64,000 nucleotides of DNA from Comamonadaceae bacterium. Lineage in GTDB: Bacteria; Pseudomonadota; Gammaproteobacteria; Burkholderiales; Burkholderiaceae_C. Position 1 is the first letter of the stretch; every line of letters begins with the position of its first letter. A program made the position numbers and the translations under genes. Under the pieces are notes generated by a model that searched no databases, was not told the origin of the DNA, and worked only from the letters and a program-made list of their open reading frames with translations. Location: contig JAIYCG010000014.1 of the NCBI GenBank assembly GCA_027488115.1, forward strand, positions 1 to 64,000. The letters are read 5' to 3'. Positions 55,231 through 64,000 of this stretch are shown piece by piece.

Positions 55231-57630
55231 TCAAATTGAGGCCAAGATAGATTTCACTCGCGTGGGGTTCAACGGTGCTTGTCGCATTCGGACACCCGTT
55301 GCATCAAAAAATGCATTGGCCACTGCCGCTGGCACCACCCTGCAAGTTGCTTCACCCGCGCCTGTGGGAGGTGCTTCTGGCCGATTGATCAGCACGATGT
55401 CAATCTCTTGTGGCGCATCTTTGATTTCCAAAATAGGGTAGCTGTTCCAATCGACGCTTTTGACTTTGTCGGGCGCAAACTGCACCTCTTCAAACAAGGT
55501 TCTAGAAAGTGCTTGAACGAGACCGCCTTCAATGGTGTAGCGCAAACCTTGCGGGTTCACAATCAGGCCGCAATCGTGGGCCACCGTGAATTTACGGCCC
55601 CAAATTCGACCTGTCTTTCGATCCACTTCAATCTCAGCCACCACGGCCACGATGGTGCCTGCGCGTTGTGCATAAGCAATACCGCGGCCACTCAAAACAG
55701 GGCCGCGTCTGTCACGCTTGGCATGACCCCGAGGCTCCCAGCCCGACTTTTCAGCAGCGGCTTTGAGGACGGCAATGTCACGGGGTGCCTTGGCATATTT
55801 CACGCGAAATGCCACCGGGTCTTCTCCCGTTGCGTGGGCCAGTTCATCGATGAATTGTTCGCTGGCAAATTGAATTTGCAAACCCACAGGGTCTCGCATG
55901 TGCGAGGTGCGCATGGGGGAGGCGCTGGCAATCAAATCGGGAATCACTTCCCATGCCAACATTTTGTGGTCAAAGGCATAGCTTTCTTCAGGCGTGCCAA
56001 AGGTGATGCCACCTTTGGGAGGCAAGCCTAATTCCATGCCCACCAAACTGTCGCGTGGATCTGACTCGTTGCTGTCAATCGTTGCACGTGAAAATGCACG
56101 GGTTGTGAAATCGTAGCCCACCACTTTGCCAGAAGCATCAATGGCTGCTCTTGCGCGGTGCACCGATGCAGGCGCTTTCGGATCCCATGCGGTGCCGTCA
56201 TGTCGCATGCCTTGCACGCGCACAGGTTGACCGACCAGCTTTGAGATCATGGCCGCATCTAGCACGGCGTCACCTGCATCGTTGCGACCATACGAGCCAG
56301 GACCTTGAACCCAAATGGCTTCAACAGTTTCAACCGGGACTTTTAACAAATTGGCGACGCCATCTCGCGCATAGTGTGGCTTTTGTGAGCCTGTCCAAAT
56401 GGTAATTTGGCCTGCCTTCACATCGGCCACTGCACTGGCGGGGCCCATGCTGGCATGCGATTGAAAGGGCCATAAATATTCGGCCTCCACCAACTTCACA
56501 GCAGACTTCAAAGCCGCGGCAACATCACCGTTTTTGATGTCCTCAGAACGCTTGCGTGTGGGCGCTTGACGAATGTGCTCATGCAGTTTTTCAAATTCTG
56601 GGAATGGCTTGCTTGGAGCCACCCACGTCACCTTCAATTCTTTGGCAGCCTTCACGGCATCCCACTCACGCGCGGCCACCACCGCCAAGAAGTTCTTTTC
56701 GCGCACCACACGGGCCCCTTGGATGTGCTTGATGGAAGACTCGTCGACCTTGTCTGCGAGGCCGCCAGCAACAGGGGTGCGTATGACACGTGCATGCAAC
56801 ATGCCGGGTACTTTGACATCGGCAATATTGCCTTCAGTCCCAAAAACTTTCCACGCGACATCATTGCGTGGCAAGGACAATCCCACCACCTTGTACTCAG
56901 AGGGCGTCTTCAATTTGGCGGTCCCTCTGACATCCAATTGATTGCCTATTTGCTTGTTCCAAACCACTTTGGAATTGAAGTACTTGCCGCCAATCAGTTC
57001 TGCGTAAGTCACTTTCAGAGCTTCATTGCCTTTGACAGAAATAACACCGTCAAAAATGCTTAAATTGGCCACCGGCACATTCAGTTTTTCACTGGCCAGG
57101 TTGAGCAAAATGCGACGCGCTTCTGCAGCCGCATTGCGCAGCGGTTTAGCGCCCGCTTGGATGCCTAAAGCGCTAGAGGCGCCGCCTTGATTCAAAGAAG
57201 TGGCCGAGTTACCCATCACAATTTTGACTTTGCGATAAGCCACATCCAATTCTTCTGCCACGATTTGGCCAATGGCGACATCCAAACCCTGACCCAAATC
57301 TACTTTGCCGTAATAGGCCACCACATGGCCATCGGGTTGAATGGCCACCCATGAGTCTAGCTCTTCCGCTGTCAACGCAGGCTTGATGGCGCTGATGCTT
57401 GCCAAGCTTGTCCCCACTGCACCCACAGTGCTGCCTGAAGCAGCAGCAGCGGTGGTATTGCCCGCCGCTTGCGCAAACGCTTCGGTTGACAAGCTGCCAC
57501 TGGCGACTGAAACAACCAGCGCGCCGGCTGCACTTAAAAAATCACGCCTTGAAGGACCACTGGCCAATTCTGATGAGCCTTGTTGCATGTCAATAGGCTG
57601 GGGGCTGTCTGGATTGAACTTGTGTGTCAT
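55231..57630 (-). CDS. Tat-exported molybdopterin-binding hydroxylase large subunit (isoquinoline-1-oxidoreductase beta/aldehyde oxidase-like)
   Basis: Twin-arginine SRRDFLSAAGALVVSVASG; ALTAEELDSWVAIQPDGHVVAYYGKVDLGQGLDVAIGQIVAEEL; GAGEATCRVVPAAVANAFFDATG. Confidence 0.92.
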   Translation of the reverse strand: MTHKFNPDSPQPIDMQQGSSELASGPSRRDFLSAAGALVVSVASGSLSTEAFAQAAGNTTAAAASGSTVGAVGTSLASISAIKPALTAEELDSWVAIQPDGHVVAYYGKVDLGQGLDVAIGQIVAEELDVAYRKVKIVMGNSATSLNQGGASSALGIQAGAKPLRNAAAEARRILLNLASEKLNVPVANLSIFDGVISVKGNEALKVTYAELIGGKYFNSKVVWNKQIGNQLDVRGTAKLKTPSEYKVVGLSLPRNDVAWKVFGTEGNIADVKVPGMLHARVIRTPVAGGLADKVDESSIKHIQGARVVREKNFLAVVAAREWDAVKAAKELKVTWVAPSKPFPEFEKLHEHIRQAPTRKRSEDIKNGDVAAALKSAVKLVEAEYLWPFQSHASMGPASAVADVKAGQITIWTGSQKPHYARDGVANLLKVPVETVEAIWVQGPGSYGRNDAGDAVLDAAMISKLVGQPVRVQGMRHDGTAWDPKAPASVHRARAAIDASGKVVGYDFTTRAFSRATIDSNESDPRDSLVGMELGLPPKGGITFGTPEESYAFDHKMLAWEVIPDLIASASPMRTSHMRDPVGLQIQFASEQFIDELAHATGEDPVAFRVKYAKAPRDIAVLKAAAEKSGWEPRGHAKRDRRGPVLSGRGIAYAQRAGTIVAVVAEIEVDRKTGRIWGRKFTVAHDCGLIVNPQGLRYTIEGGLVQALSRTLFEEVQFAPDKVKSVDWNSYPILEIKDAPQEIDIVLINRPEAPPTGAGEATCRVVPAAVANAFFDATGVRMRQAPLNPTRVKSILASI

Positions 57631-57639
57631 GGGATCTCC

Positions 57640-58104
57640 TTAAGCCATCAAAGTTTGAGCGCGCTTGATGGCACGCAAGATGGCGACATGCGTGCCGCAG
57701 CGGCACTTCAAACCTTCCAGCGCAGTTTTGATTTCTGCATCACTGGCTTTCGGATTTTTCTTCAAAAATGCGGCAGAAGTCATGACCCAACCATTGATGC
57801 AATGGCCACATTGCGGCACTTGCTCTTCTAAAAATGCAGCTTGAATGGGGTGTGGTTTCTCGGGGGTGCCCAGTCCGGCCAAGGTGGTCACTTTTTTGCC
57901 CTTCACTGCAGACACCGGCATGACACACGAGCGCACCGCTTGGCCGTCAATGTGCACCGTGCATGCGCCACATTGGGCGAGGCCACACCCAAATTTGGGG
58001 TTGTTCAATTTCAGATCGTCGCGCAATGCATAAAGCAATGGCATTTGCGGATCGCTGTCGATTTGGACGGATTTTCCGTCTACTTGAAAAGGTGTTAAAG
58101 CCAT
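57640..58104 (-). CDS. (2Fe-2S)-binding subunit of Mo-hydroxylase
   Basis: GCGLAQCGACTVHIDG; QCGHCINGW; CRCGTH. Confidence 0.96.
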   Translation of the reverse strand: MALTPFQVDGKSVQIDSDPQMPLLYALRDDLKLNNPKFGCGLAQCGACTVHIDGQAVRSCVMPVSAVKGKKVTTLAGLGTPEKPHPIQAAFLEEQVPQCGHCINGWVMTSAAFLKKNPKASDAEIKTALEGLKCRCGTHVAILRAIKRAQTLMA

Positions 58105-58125
58105 GTTGCCTCCTGTTGATTTTGA

Positions 58126-59124
58126 TCAGTCTTCTGAAAGTATTTCATCCAAAGCTGCCACCAGCGCACGCTGTAATTCCGGGTCTTGGCTGGAGTGGCC
58201 TGCTGTATGCACCACGCGCAACTTAGCCAGTGGCCAAACTTGCTTGAGTTGCCAAGCAGTTTCGGCAGGTGTCACCATGTCGAATTGGCCTTGCACAATG
58301 ATGCCGGGGATGTCTTTGAGAAAGTCATTGGCCGTGCTGGGCAGAACCTGTCCCCGACTGCCCAAGCCAGGATCATGCGCAAACATGTGCGCCGATATTT
58401 TGGCCATGGCCAAACAATGCAACTCATCTTCTTGCGTGAAGTAAGGATGCAAAAAAGGCTCACTGGGATGCACGCTGCTAAGAGCATCCTCCCATTGACA
58501 CCAGGCTTTAGCCATGGCCAGAACTTGATCTGGCTTAGCGTTTTGAAGTACGTCGTCGTATGCGCGCAAAATCTCACATGACTGGCCATGGGCTGGGTCC
58601 GCTTGTAAAGGCCGCAGCGCAGCAACAGCTTCAACATAAGCCTGCCATTGCGCTCTGAAAATGCGCGATGCGCCGCCTTCTTTGTACAGCCAATCCAGTT
58701 CTTGGTCTTGTGCTGCAAAGACACCTCGCAAGACCATGCCCGATACACGGTTTGTGAATTTTTTGGCATAGGCCAGCGCCAAGGTGCAGCCCCATGAACC
58801 ACCGCACAACAACCACCTGTCTATGCCCAGCAAGACTCTCAGTTGCTCAAGGTCGGCCACCAAGTTTGCTAAAAAGTTATGCGCTGTTTCGGCATGGGGC
58901 ATTGATCTGCCACAGCCTCGTTGGTCCATCAAAATAATGCGGTACCGATGCGGATCGAACAAGCGTCTGGCAGTGGGTGTGCAGCCACCGCCAGGGCCGC
59001 CATGCAAATACACCACAGGTCGACCTTGTGGATTGCCACACTCCTCCCAATATACCTGATGACCGTGACCGACCTCCATCAAGCCTGTCTTGTAGGGAAT
59101 GGTGGCCGGGTACAAAGGGGTCAT
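58126..59124 (-). CDS. Alpha/beta hydrolase, prolyl iminopeptidase-type
   Basis: VVYLHGGPGGGCTPTARRLFDPHRYRIILMDQRGCGRS; LCGGSWGCTLALAYA. Confidence 0.93.
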   Translation of the reverse strand: MTPLYPATIPYKTGLMEVGHGHQVYWEECGNPQGRPVVYLHGGPGGGCTPTARRLFDPHRYRIILMDQRGCGRSMPHAETAHNFLANLVADLEQLRVLLGIDRWLLCGGSWGCTLALAYAKKFTNRVSGMVLRGVFAAQDQELDWLYKEGGASRIFRAQWQAYVEAVAALRPLQADPAHGQSCEILRAYDDVLQNAKPDQVLAMAKAWCQWEDALSSVHPSEPFLHPYFTQEDELHCLAMAKISAHMFAHDPGLGSRGQVLPSTANDFLKDIPGIIVQGQFDMVTPAETAWQLKQVWPLAKLRVVHTAGHSSQDPELQRALVAALDEILSED

Positions 59125-60662
59125 GTTTGCAATGCCGCTCGGCCTAGCCCAGACGAGCCAGGAAAAACCAAACTCTTGATGACCACGGGCACAGCGCCAG
59201 AGGTTTCAAGCATGGCGCCAATGTCAATGAAATCGAGTTCTTTCAGGGTAATGCCATCGATTGAAAGCACTGGACTGTCGATGTGCAACTCTTCGTGGCA
59301 ATGAATGCCTATCAGGCCGCCACAGTCAGCCTCTCCCACCAACAACAGCGGATGAGCTTGCTTCAATACGGATGCCATGCCATCGACCACGGCACGGCAA
59401 AAGGCATCCAGTCTTTGAAAGGTGGCCGAACCTTGCCAGCGATAGCACAAAGCCACTGCTTGAACCCCTTCGTGTAAATCCAAACGCCTGAGGGCGCGTC
59501 GAATGTGCTCTGCAATGTCTTCGCCGTTCAATGTCTCTGCCGTCAAATCCAATTGAGGCGCAATCACAGGCACATTGCGCAGCGGCAAAATGGTGGCAGG
59601 CTCCACATAGATGGTGCTACCGCTCACTTGAACCGTGTACTGAGATGCACCAATGACTGTGGCGCGTATGCCTTGATCTGGCACCTCGAGCCTAGGCCCC
59701 CATGTCAGGGCTTTGGCTCTCACGGCCTTGGCCAGCAAGGGGCCTAAATCGCCATAGGCTTGAGTTTCTCTGCCGTAAACATACTCCGAAACGCCGCCGG
59801 AAAACGTCAGAACATCGGGCATTTTTTCGGCCAGCAACGGCTCGAGCCTGAGCAAGGACTGGCTGATGGCGTCTGGTGCAGAAGTGCCAGCCACTTCAAA
59901 TATTCTGTCGGCCATGCGCTCAACCATGCGCTCTAAATCTGTCGCAGCAACAGCTTGGCCCAGTTGTAAATTCAGGCCTACTTCTTGCGCAAATCTGCGG
60001 CCAGCTTCTTCCAAACGAACCAAGCAGCCATTGGCGTCCAACGCCACAATGCGTGCGCCGATGTCCACAGCCGTCAAGTCAACCAACTCACCGTTTTCAC
60101 ACACCGCAATTTTGGTGGTGCCGCCGCCAATGTCAATGTTCATGACGCGCGCGGTTTCACGCACCGAGCGAGCAGCTGCACCGGAGCCAAAAGCAGCGAG
60201 TGTGGTTTCCAAAGCATCACCCGCGCTGACCGATACAAACTTACCAGCTTGTGCTGCAAACAAATCGGCAATGGCCCGCGAGTTACTTCGCCTTACTGCT
60301 ACGCCCGTCAGAATCAAGGCGCCTGTGTCAATTTTGTCGGGCGCAATACCGGCTTGTTCATATTGCGCTTCAATGAACTTGCCCAAAGCCGCAGCATCAA
60401 TGCTTTGATCGGATGCATAAGGTGTCAAAAGCACATCCGATTCATGCAGTACGGTGCGCTCGCTCACGATGTACCTGTTGTCAAGTCGCTCTAGCACCAA
60501 GCGCGAGAATACCAAGTGCGAAGTCGAGGAACCGATGTCAACGCCCACACTGACCAAAATAATTTCATCTTCGCCTTCCAAACTGCGGCGAACATTGCTG
60601 AAGAAAACGCGACCGCCAACAGGAGCTTCCTGCTGTTGTGATGCGATCACGTCGACACTCAT
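59121..60662 (-). CDS. EutA-like ASKHA ATPase (ethanolamine ammonia-lyase reactivase family)
   Basis: VSVGVDIGSSTSHLVFSRLVLERL; ALILTGVAVRRSNSRAIADLF; MNIDIGGGTTKIAVCENGELVDLTAVDIGARI. Confidence 0.85.
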   Translation of the reverse strand: MSVDVIASQQQEAPVGGRVFFSNVRRSLEGEDEIILVSVGVDIGSSTSHLVFSRLVLERLDNRYIVSERTVLHESDVLLTPYASDQSIDAAALGKFIEAQYEQAGIAPDKIDTGALILTGVAVRRSNSRAIADLFAAQAGKFVSVSAGDALETTLAAFGSGAAARSVRETARVMNIDIGGGTTKIAVCENGELVDLTAVDIGARIVALDANGCLVRLEEAGRRFAQEVGLNLQLGQAVAATDLERMVERMADRIFEVAGTSAPDAISQSLLRLEPLLAEKMPDVLTFSGGVSEYVYGRETQAYGDLGPLLAKAVRAKALTWGPRLEVPDQGIRATVIGASQYTVQVSGSTIYVEPATILPLRNVPVIAPQLDLTAETLNGEDIAEHIRRALRRLDLHEGVQAVALCYRWQGSATFQRLDAFCRAVVDGMASVLKQAHPLLLVGEADCGGLIGIHCHEELHIDSPVLSIDGITLKELDFIDIGAMLETSGAVPVVIKSLVFPGSSGLGRAALQT

Positions 60663-61888
60663 TGTTTTTTCGGTCCAAACTTTGCCATGAACTCAGCGGG
60701 AATGTTGTACCAATCGGGGTCCATGCGATCGGGCACACTGTTTTTCTTCAAGAGTTCTTGGTACTCTTTGCGAATATGCGGGTCTTCCAACCAATAGGGT
60801 ATGGTGGTGCCACCTTCGGTCACATCTTGTGCGGTGTAGTCCGTGTGCTTAGAGCCCGGTGCACCAGGATCGCGGCCTGGATTGTGTGGGCCAAACCATG
60901 CTGTAAGACGCAAAGCTTCTTCGCCTGCACTGAAATGCTGGTGATACCAGCGTGCGCCGCCTGGGGCTGCCGACACCAAGCCAACGGGCTCGTAATCAAT
61001 GCGACGGACCAAATGTTCTTTGCCGTCTTTCCAAGGGGTCTCGCCTTCGTCTTCAGGCCATGTGTAGGTATAGCCTTTGCCATTCAAACAAATGAGCACA
61101 GCAGCAGAGGTGTGAGCATGCGCCCTTGAATAGCGACCATTTTCGTGTTGGCCAATCCAGAAATAAAAGCAGTTGTTGGTCATGAAGGGCTCAATGCGGC
61201 GGTAACCGGGAGAGCGGCGGTTGTCCAATGGCAACTCGCACTTCATGACATCTGGAATGAAGTTGGTTTTGCGCATGGCCAAACCGCGGACGGGGTCGGC
61301 TTCCACTTCATCGCGGGCTTGGTAAAAGTCGTCGGCACCATTGAAGCGATCACGGAACACGAAGGGGTTGTTGAAAACAGCCTCGGTGCTTTGCAGCATG
61401 TTCAACACATTGGGTGCGGTGGTGCCAGCGAGCAACAAAGCGCCGCTTGAAGTGGCATTCACAATGCGATGCCATGCATTGATGGGGATGGAGAACATGG
61501 AGCCGGCTTGCCACTCAAACACGTGCTTCTTGGTGTCGCCCTCTTGCCAGACCTCGGTGGTGCCTCGGCCTTCCACAACCAAGTAAATTTCTTCGTACAT
61601 GTGCTTTTCAGGGTGCAATGCACCAGCACCTGGCACCTCGACCACATAGCAACCCCACTTGGTTTCTGTGCCGTACAGCTGTATGAAGTGACCTTTGCCG
61701 CCCGTACGCTTCCAAGGCACCAAGGGCAAGTTTTGCACCTTGTTGATGCCCACATCGCGAAACACCGGTAAACCTTCGGCTTCCATGAACGCGTCATAAG
61801 GCGTGGGTTGCTTTTTGAAAACGCCATAGCCGGCTTTTTTGTGACCCGCTGGCTCGTGCCAATGGCTGGTGTCTTTGTCGTGGGGCAT
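60659..61888 (-). CDS. Double-domain cupin protein
   Basis: HPEKHMYEEIYLVVEGRGTTEVW and SRAHAHTSAAVLICLNGKGYTYTWPEDE, two cupin blocks; HQHF C-terminal. Confidence 0.88.
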   Translation of the reverse strand: MPHDKDTSHWHEPAGHKKAGYGVFKKQPTPYDAFMEAEGLPVFRDVGINKVQNLPLVPWKRTGGKGHFIQLYGTETKWGCYVVEVPGAGALHPEKHMYEEIYLVVEGRGTTEVWQEGDTKKHVFEWQAGSMFSIPINAWHRIVNATSSGALLLAGTTAPNVLNMLQSTEAVFNNPFVFRDRFNGADDFYQARDEVEADPVRGLAMRKTNFIPDVMKCELPLDNRRSPGYRRIEPFMTNNCFYFWIGQHENGRYSRAHAHTSAAVLICLNGKGYTYTWPEDEGETPWKDGKEHLVRRIDYEPVGLVSAAPGGARWYHQHFSAGEEALRLTAWFGPHNPGRDPGAPGSKHTDYTAQDVTEGGTTIPYWLEDPHIRKEYQELLKKNSVPDRMDPDWYNIPAEFMAKFGPKKQ

Positions 61889-61960
61889 GTCTCTAGTCCA
61901 AAATTGAAGGGTTGCAAAAGCTTGCTTAGAAAAGGCCGTCCAAAGTCGTTCTTTTATATT

Positions 61961-61971
61961 GAACGGCGTTC
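61961..61971. promoter_or_regulatory. Palindrome GAAC-N3-GTTC upstream of the cupin operon
   Basis: GAACGGCGTTC, 73 nt upstream of the cupin ATG. Confidence 0.6.
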
Positions 61972-62165
61972 TACTATGCTAAACCACCCCTCTTGTACCG
62001 TCAACAGGGTTCGCCTTTGAAAGTGCCTTGAGCGCTGTGGCTTTTTCTCACAAGGCGCGACACCAAAAAGTGTTGTTATGGCGCAAATGAATCTGACGTC
62101 TAGGGTATTCACGAATGTGTGGAATGCCTGATTTTTCGCTTAATAGGACCACTGTCTTTCAAAAG

Positions 62166-62178
62166 AGAACAGTGTTCT
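62166..62178. promoter_or_regulatory. Palindrome GAAC-N3-GTTC upstream of the porin
   Basis: AGAACAGTGTTCT, ~76 nt upstream of the porin ATG. Confidence 0.6.
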
Positions 62179-62253
62179 TCATGCCGGAACAGGCGGCTGA
62201 ACCCCCAGATCACTGGGCTCAATGATTTCACTTTTTATTACTTGGAGATCCAC

Positions 62254-63507
62254 ATGACTTTCAAATACCGCGCCCTCACTTTGGGTTGCTTCGCAGCAAT
62301 GGGTTTGGCCAGCACCGCACAGGCTGTTCAAATTGCCGGTGAGTTGCTCGAGGTATACGGCAACGTTTACCCCCAGTACCAAACCGTGACGTTTGGTGAT
62401 TCTTCCCCAACAGGCGCAGCCGTCAGCACCTTGACCGCTGGCAAAACAGGTGTGCAAACCAACACCTTCAAAGCAGCTGCCGTCAGCACCAACAAGCTCA
62501 CACCCGTGAACTCTTACATTGGTTTCACTGGCAAGAAAACCGTTGATGGTTTGACATTGGGCTATGACTTGCAAGGCGTGATCAACATTGACAGCACAGC
62601 CTCTAACCCTTCTTTCATGTCTGAGCCACGCGATGCATTTGTCTTCGTTAGCCACGCCCTGTTTGGTACTTTCCAAGCTGGTCAACAAGACACCATCTAC
62701 AAATCCTACGGCGACAGAGTGCGCATGCTGGGCGTGTCTTCCAGCAATTTCGTGTCCACATCCAACGTGGTGTCCAACCCCACATGGAGCAACAAAGGCA
62801 CATCAACTTCATTCAACACCCGCATCAATGGCCAGTTGTTGTGGACCAGCCCCCGCATGGGTGGCTTTGAAGTGGGCTACTCACTGCGTCAAGACCCCAC
62901 CAAAACCGCTACACGCAACCAAGGCTTGAGCTCTGTGGGTATCAACTGGACAGACAAAACTTACTACGTTGGTTTGGCACAAGAAGTTCATGACGACTAC
63001 TATGCATTCTCTGGCGCTGCTTCAACAGCAGCAGCCGGTTCCATTTACAACGCCGCCACTGGCCTGCGCTCTAAAGACACAGCCACTCGCTTGTCTTTCG
63101 GCTACCGCGCATCAGGTATTCGCATTGGTGCAGATGCCTCCACACTGAACTACACAGAAACATCTTCCCAAGCAAATGGTTTCCAAAGCTACAAGACAAA
63201 CTCTTGGCAAATCACTGGTGAATACGATCTGAACAGCAAGATTTCGCTGGCTGCTCAGTACGCCAACAACGGCGCTGGCAACTGCGCTTTGAACGGCACC
63301 ATTTCTTGCTCTACCGTGGGCTTGGGCGGCACCTTGGTGGGCTTCGGCGCCAACTACAAGTTGGACAAAAACTTTGCCCTCTTTGCTTTGGCAGCCAAAG
63401 GCTCTGCCAACTCTGGTGCGTCCATTTCCTTGGGCAGCGGCGCTGGCAGAACAGCCATCGGCGGCACCATCAACGCAGTCGCAGTGGGCATTCAAGCTCG
63501 CTTCTAA
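62254..63507 (+). CDS. Gram-negative porin
   Basis: Signal peptide MTFKYRALTLGCFAAMGLASTAQA; porin-type beta strands, terminal VAVGIQARF; GGAG RBS. Confidence 0.92.
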   Translation: MTFKYRALTLGCFAAMGLASTAQAVQIAGELLEVYGNVYPQYQTVTFGDSSPTGAAVSTLTAGKTGVQTNTFKAAAVSTNKLTPVNSYIGFTGKKTVDGLTLGYDLQGVINIDSTASNPSFMSEPRDAFVFVSHALFGTFQAGQQDTIYKSYGDRVRMLGVSSSNFVSTSNVVSNPTWSNKGTSTSFNTRINGQLLWTSPRMGGFEVGYSLRQDPTKTATRNQGLSSVGINWTDKTYYVGLAQEVHDDYYAFSGAASTAAAGSIYNAATGLRSKDTATRLSFGYRASGIRIGADASTLNYTETSSQANGFQSYKTNSWQITGEYDLNSKISLAAQYANNGAGNCALNGTISCSTVGLGGTLVGFGANYKLDKNFALFALAAKGSANSGASISLGSGAGRTAIGGTINAVAVGIQARF

Positions 63508-63532
63508 TCTAAGCACTGAGGTGCTATGAGCA

Positions 63533-63566
63533 AGCAGGTGTTCTTCGCAGAGCACCTGCTTTTTTC
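63533..63566 (+). terminator. Rho-independent terminator after the porin
   Basis: agcaggtg-N12-cacctgct followed by T run. Confidence 0.9.
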
Positions 63567-63587
63567 TTGTCGAATGAGGACCTAGAA

Positions 63588-63950
63588 ATGAAGATGACTT
63601 TGATGGGTGTCAGTGTGTTGGTCAGCCTTTCAATCAGTGCTGTGACCAACGCTGCCGACTTGGATGCAGCCAAGCGGGGGGAGAAGCTTTACATGCAACA
63701 CCAATGCTACAGCTGCCACGGCACCAACGGTCAAGGGGGTGAGCGCAATGCAGGCCCGCAAATTTTTCCAAACCCAACACCCTTTGTAGCGTTTGAATTA
63801 CAGATGCGAACCCCGCGCAACTTGATGCCGCGCTATGCCGTGCAAAACATCAACGAAGCACAACTTAAAGACTTGTACGCCTTTGTTGAAAACATGCAGG
63901 TGAGCCCAGCTGCAGCAAAGATTCCTTTGCTCAGCAATGCAATGCGATAG
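63588..63950 (+). CDS. Small secreted monoheme c-type cytochrome
   Basis: Signal peptide; CYSCHG heme motif; conserved-type LMPRYAVQNINEAQLKDLYAFVENM. Confidence 0.9.
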   Translation: MKMTLMGVSVLVSLSISAVTNAADLDAAKRGEKLYMQHQCYSCHGTNGQGGERNAGPQIFPNPTPFVAFELQMRTPRNLMPRYAVQNINEAQLKDLYAFVENMQVSPAAAKIPLLSNAMR

Positions 63951-63991
63951 TTGAATTCAATTCTGTTGTTGATAGCTTGAATTGAATCAAC
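63950..63991. repeat. Inverted repeat after the cytochrome gene
   Basis: GTTGAATTCAATTC / GAATTGAATCAAC, one-nt bulge. Confidence 0.7.
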
Positions 63992-64000
63992 GCGCCTGGC

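Noticed and set aside
59121-61888. Calling the locus an ethanolamine utilisation (eut) operon
   Set aside because: Only an EutA-like protein is present; no EutB/EutC, EutE/G or microcompartment shell proteins

Overview
The window carries the core of an aerobic anoxygenic photosynthesis gene cluster (PGC), most consistent with a betaproteobacterium (Burkholderiales-like, Limnohabitans/Rubrivivax type; taxonomy is inferred from gene content and order). From left to right: 3' end of pufA, pufLMC, then crtA-crtD-crtC on +. A long minus-strand operon follows: bchF-bchN-bchB-bchH-bchL-bchM-lhaA-puhA-puhB-puhC-acsF-puhE-crtI-crtB, ending in a small membrane ORF, a DUF2269 protein and an SDR. A divergent regulatory block comes next (aerR/ppaA-ppsR), then bchG-bchP-small ORF-bciA. 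From about 31 kb there is housekeeping sequence (uvrA, pyrF, DMT exporters, UDG, rimI, tsaB, dacB, tsaC, purKE, ybbN-like thioredoxin, Mpo1-like, purC, fba, PAP2, pyk), with a GDSL lipoprotein/OmpW pair and a HigBA-like toxin-antitoxin pair. The right end (52.3-63.95 kb) is an unusual 8-gene minus-strand catabolic-type operon: bicupin, orphan EutA-like ATPase, prolyl-iminopeptidase-type hydrolase, 2Fe-2S protein, Tat-exported Mo-hydroxylase, ABC-type SBP, class II aldolase and Bug-type SBP. It is divergent from a porin and a c-type cytochrome. Main leads: (i) the orphan EutA/bicupin/Mo-hydroxylase operon, with matching GAAC-N3-GTTC palindromes in front of both divergent units; (ii) a ~21-bp hairpin just inside crtA; (iii) crtC has no canonical start near its conserved N-terminus and overlaps crtD; (iv) PpsR-type boxes plus an FNR-like palindrome in the regulatory regions; (v) small membrane ORFs embedded in pigment operons. 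All functional names come from reading the translations; no database search was run.
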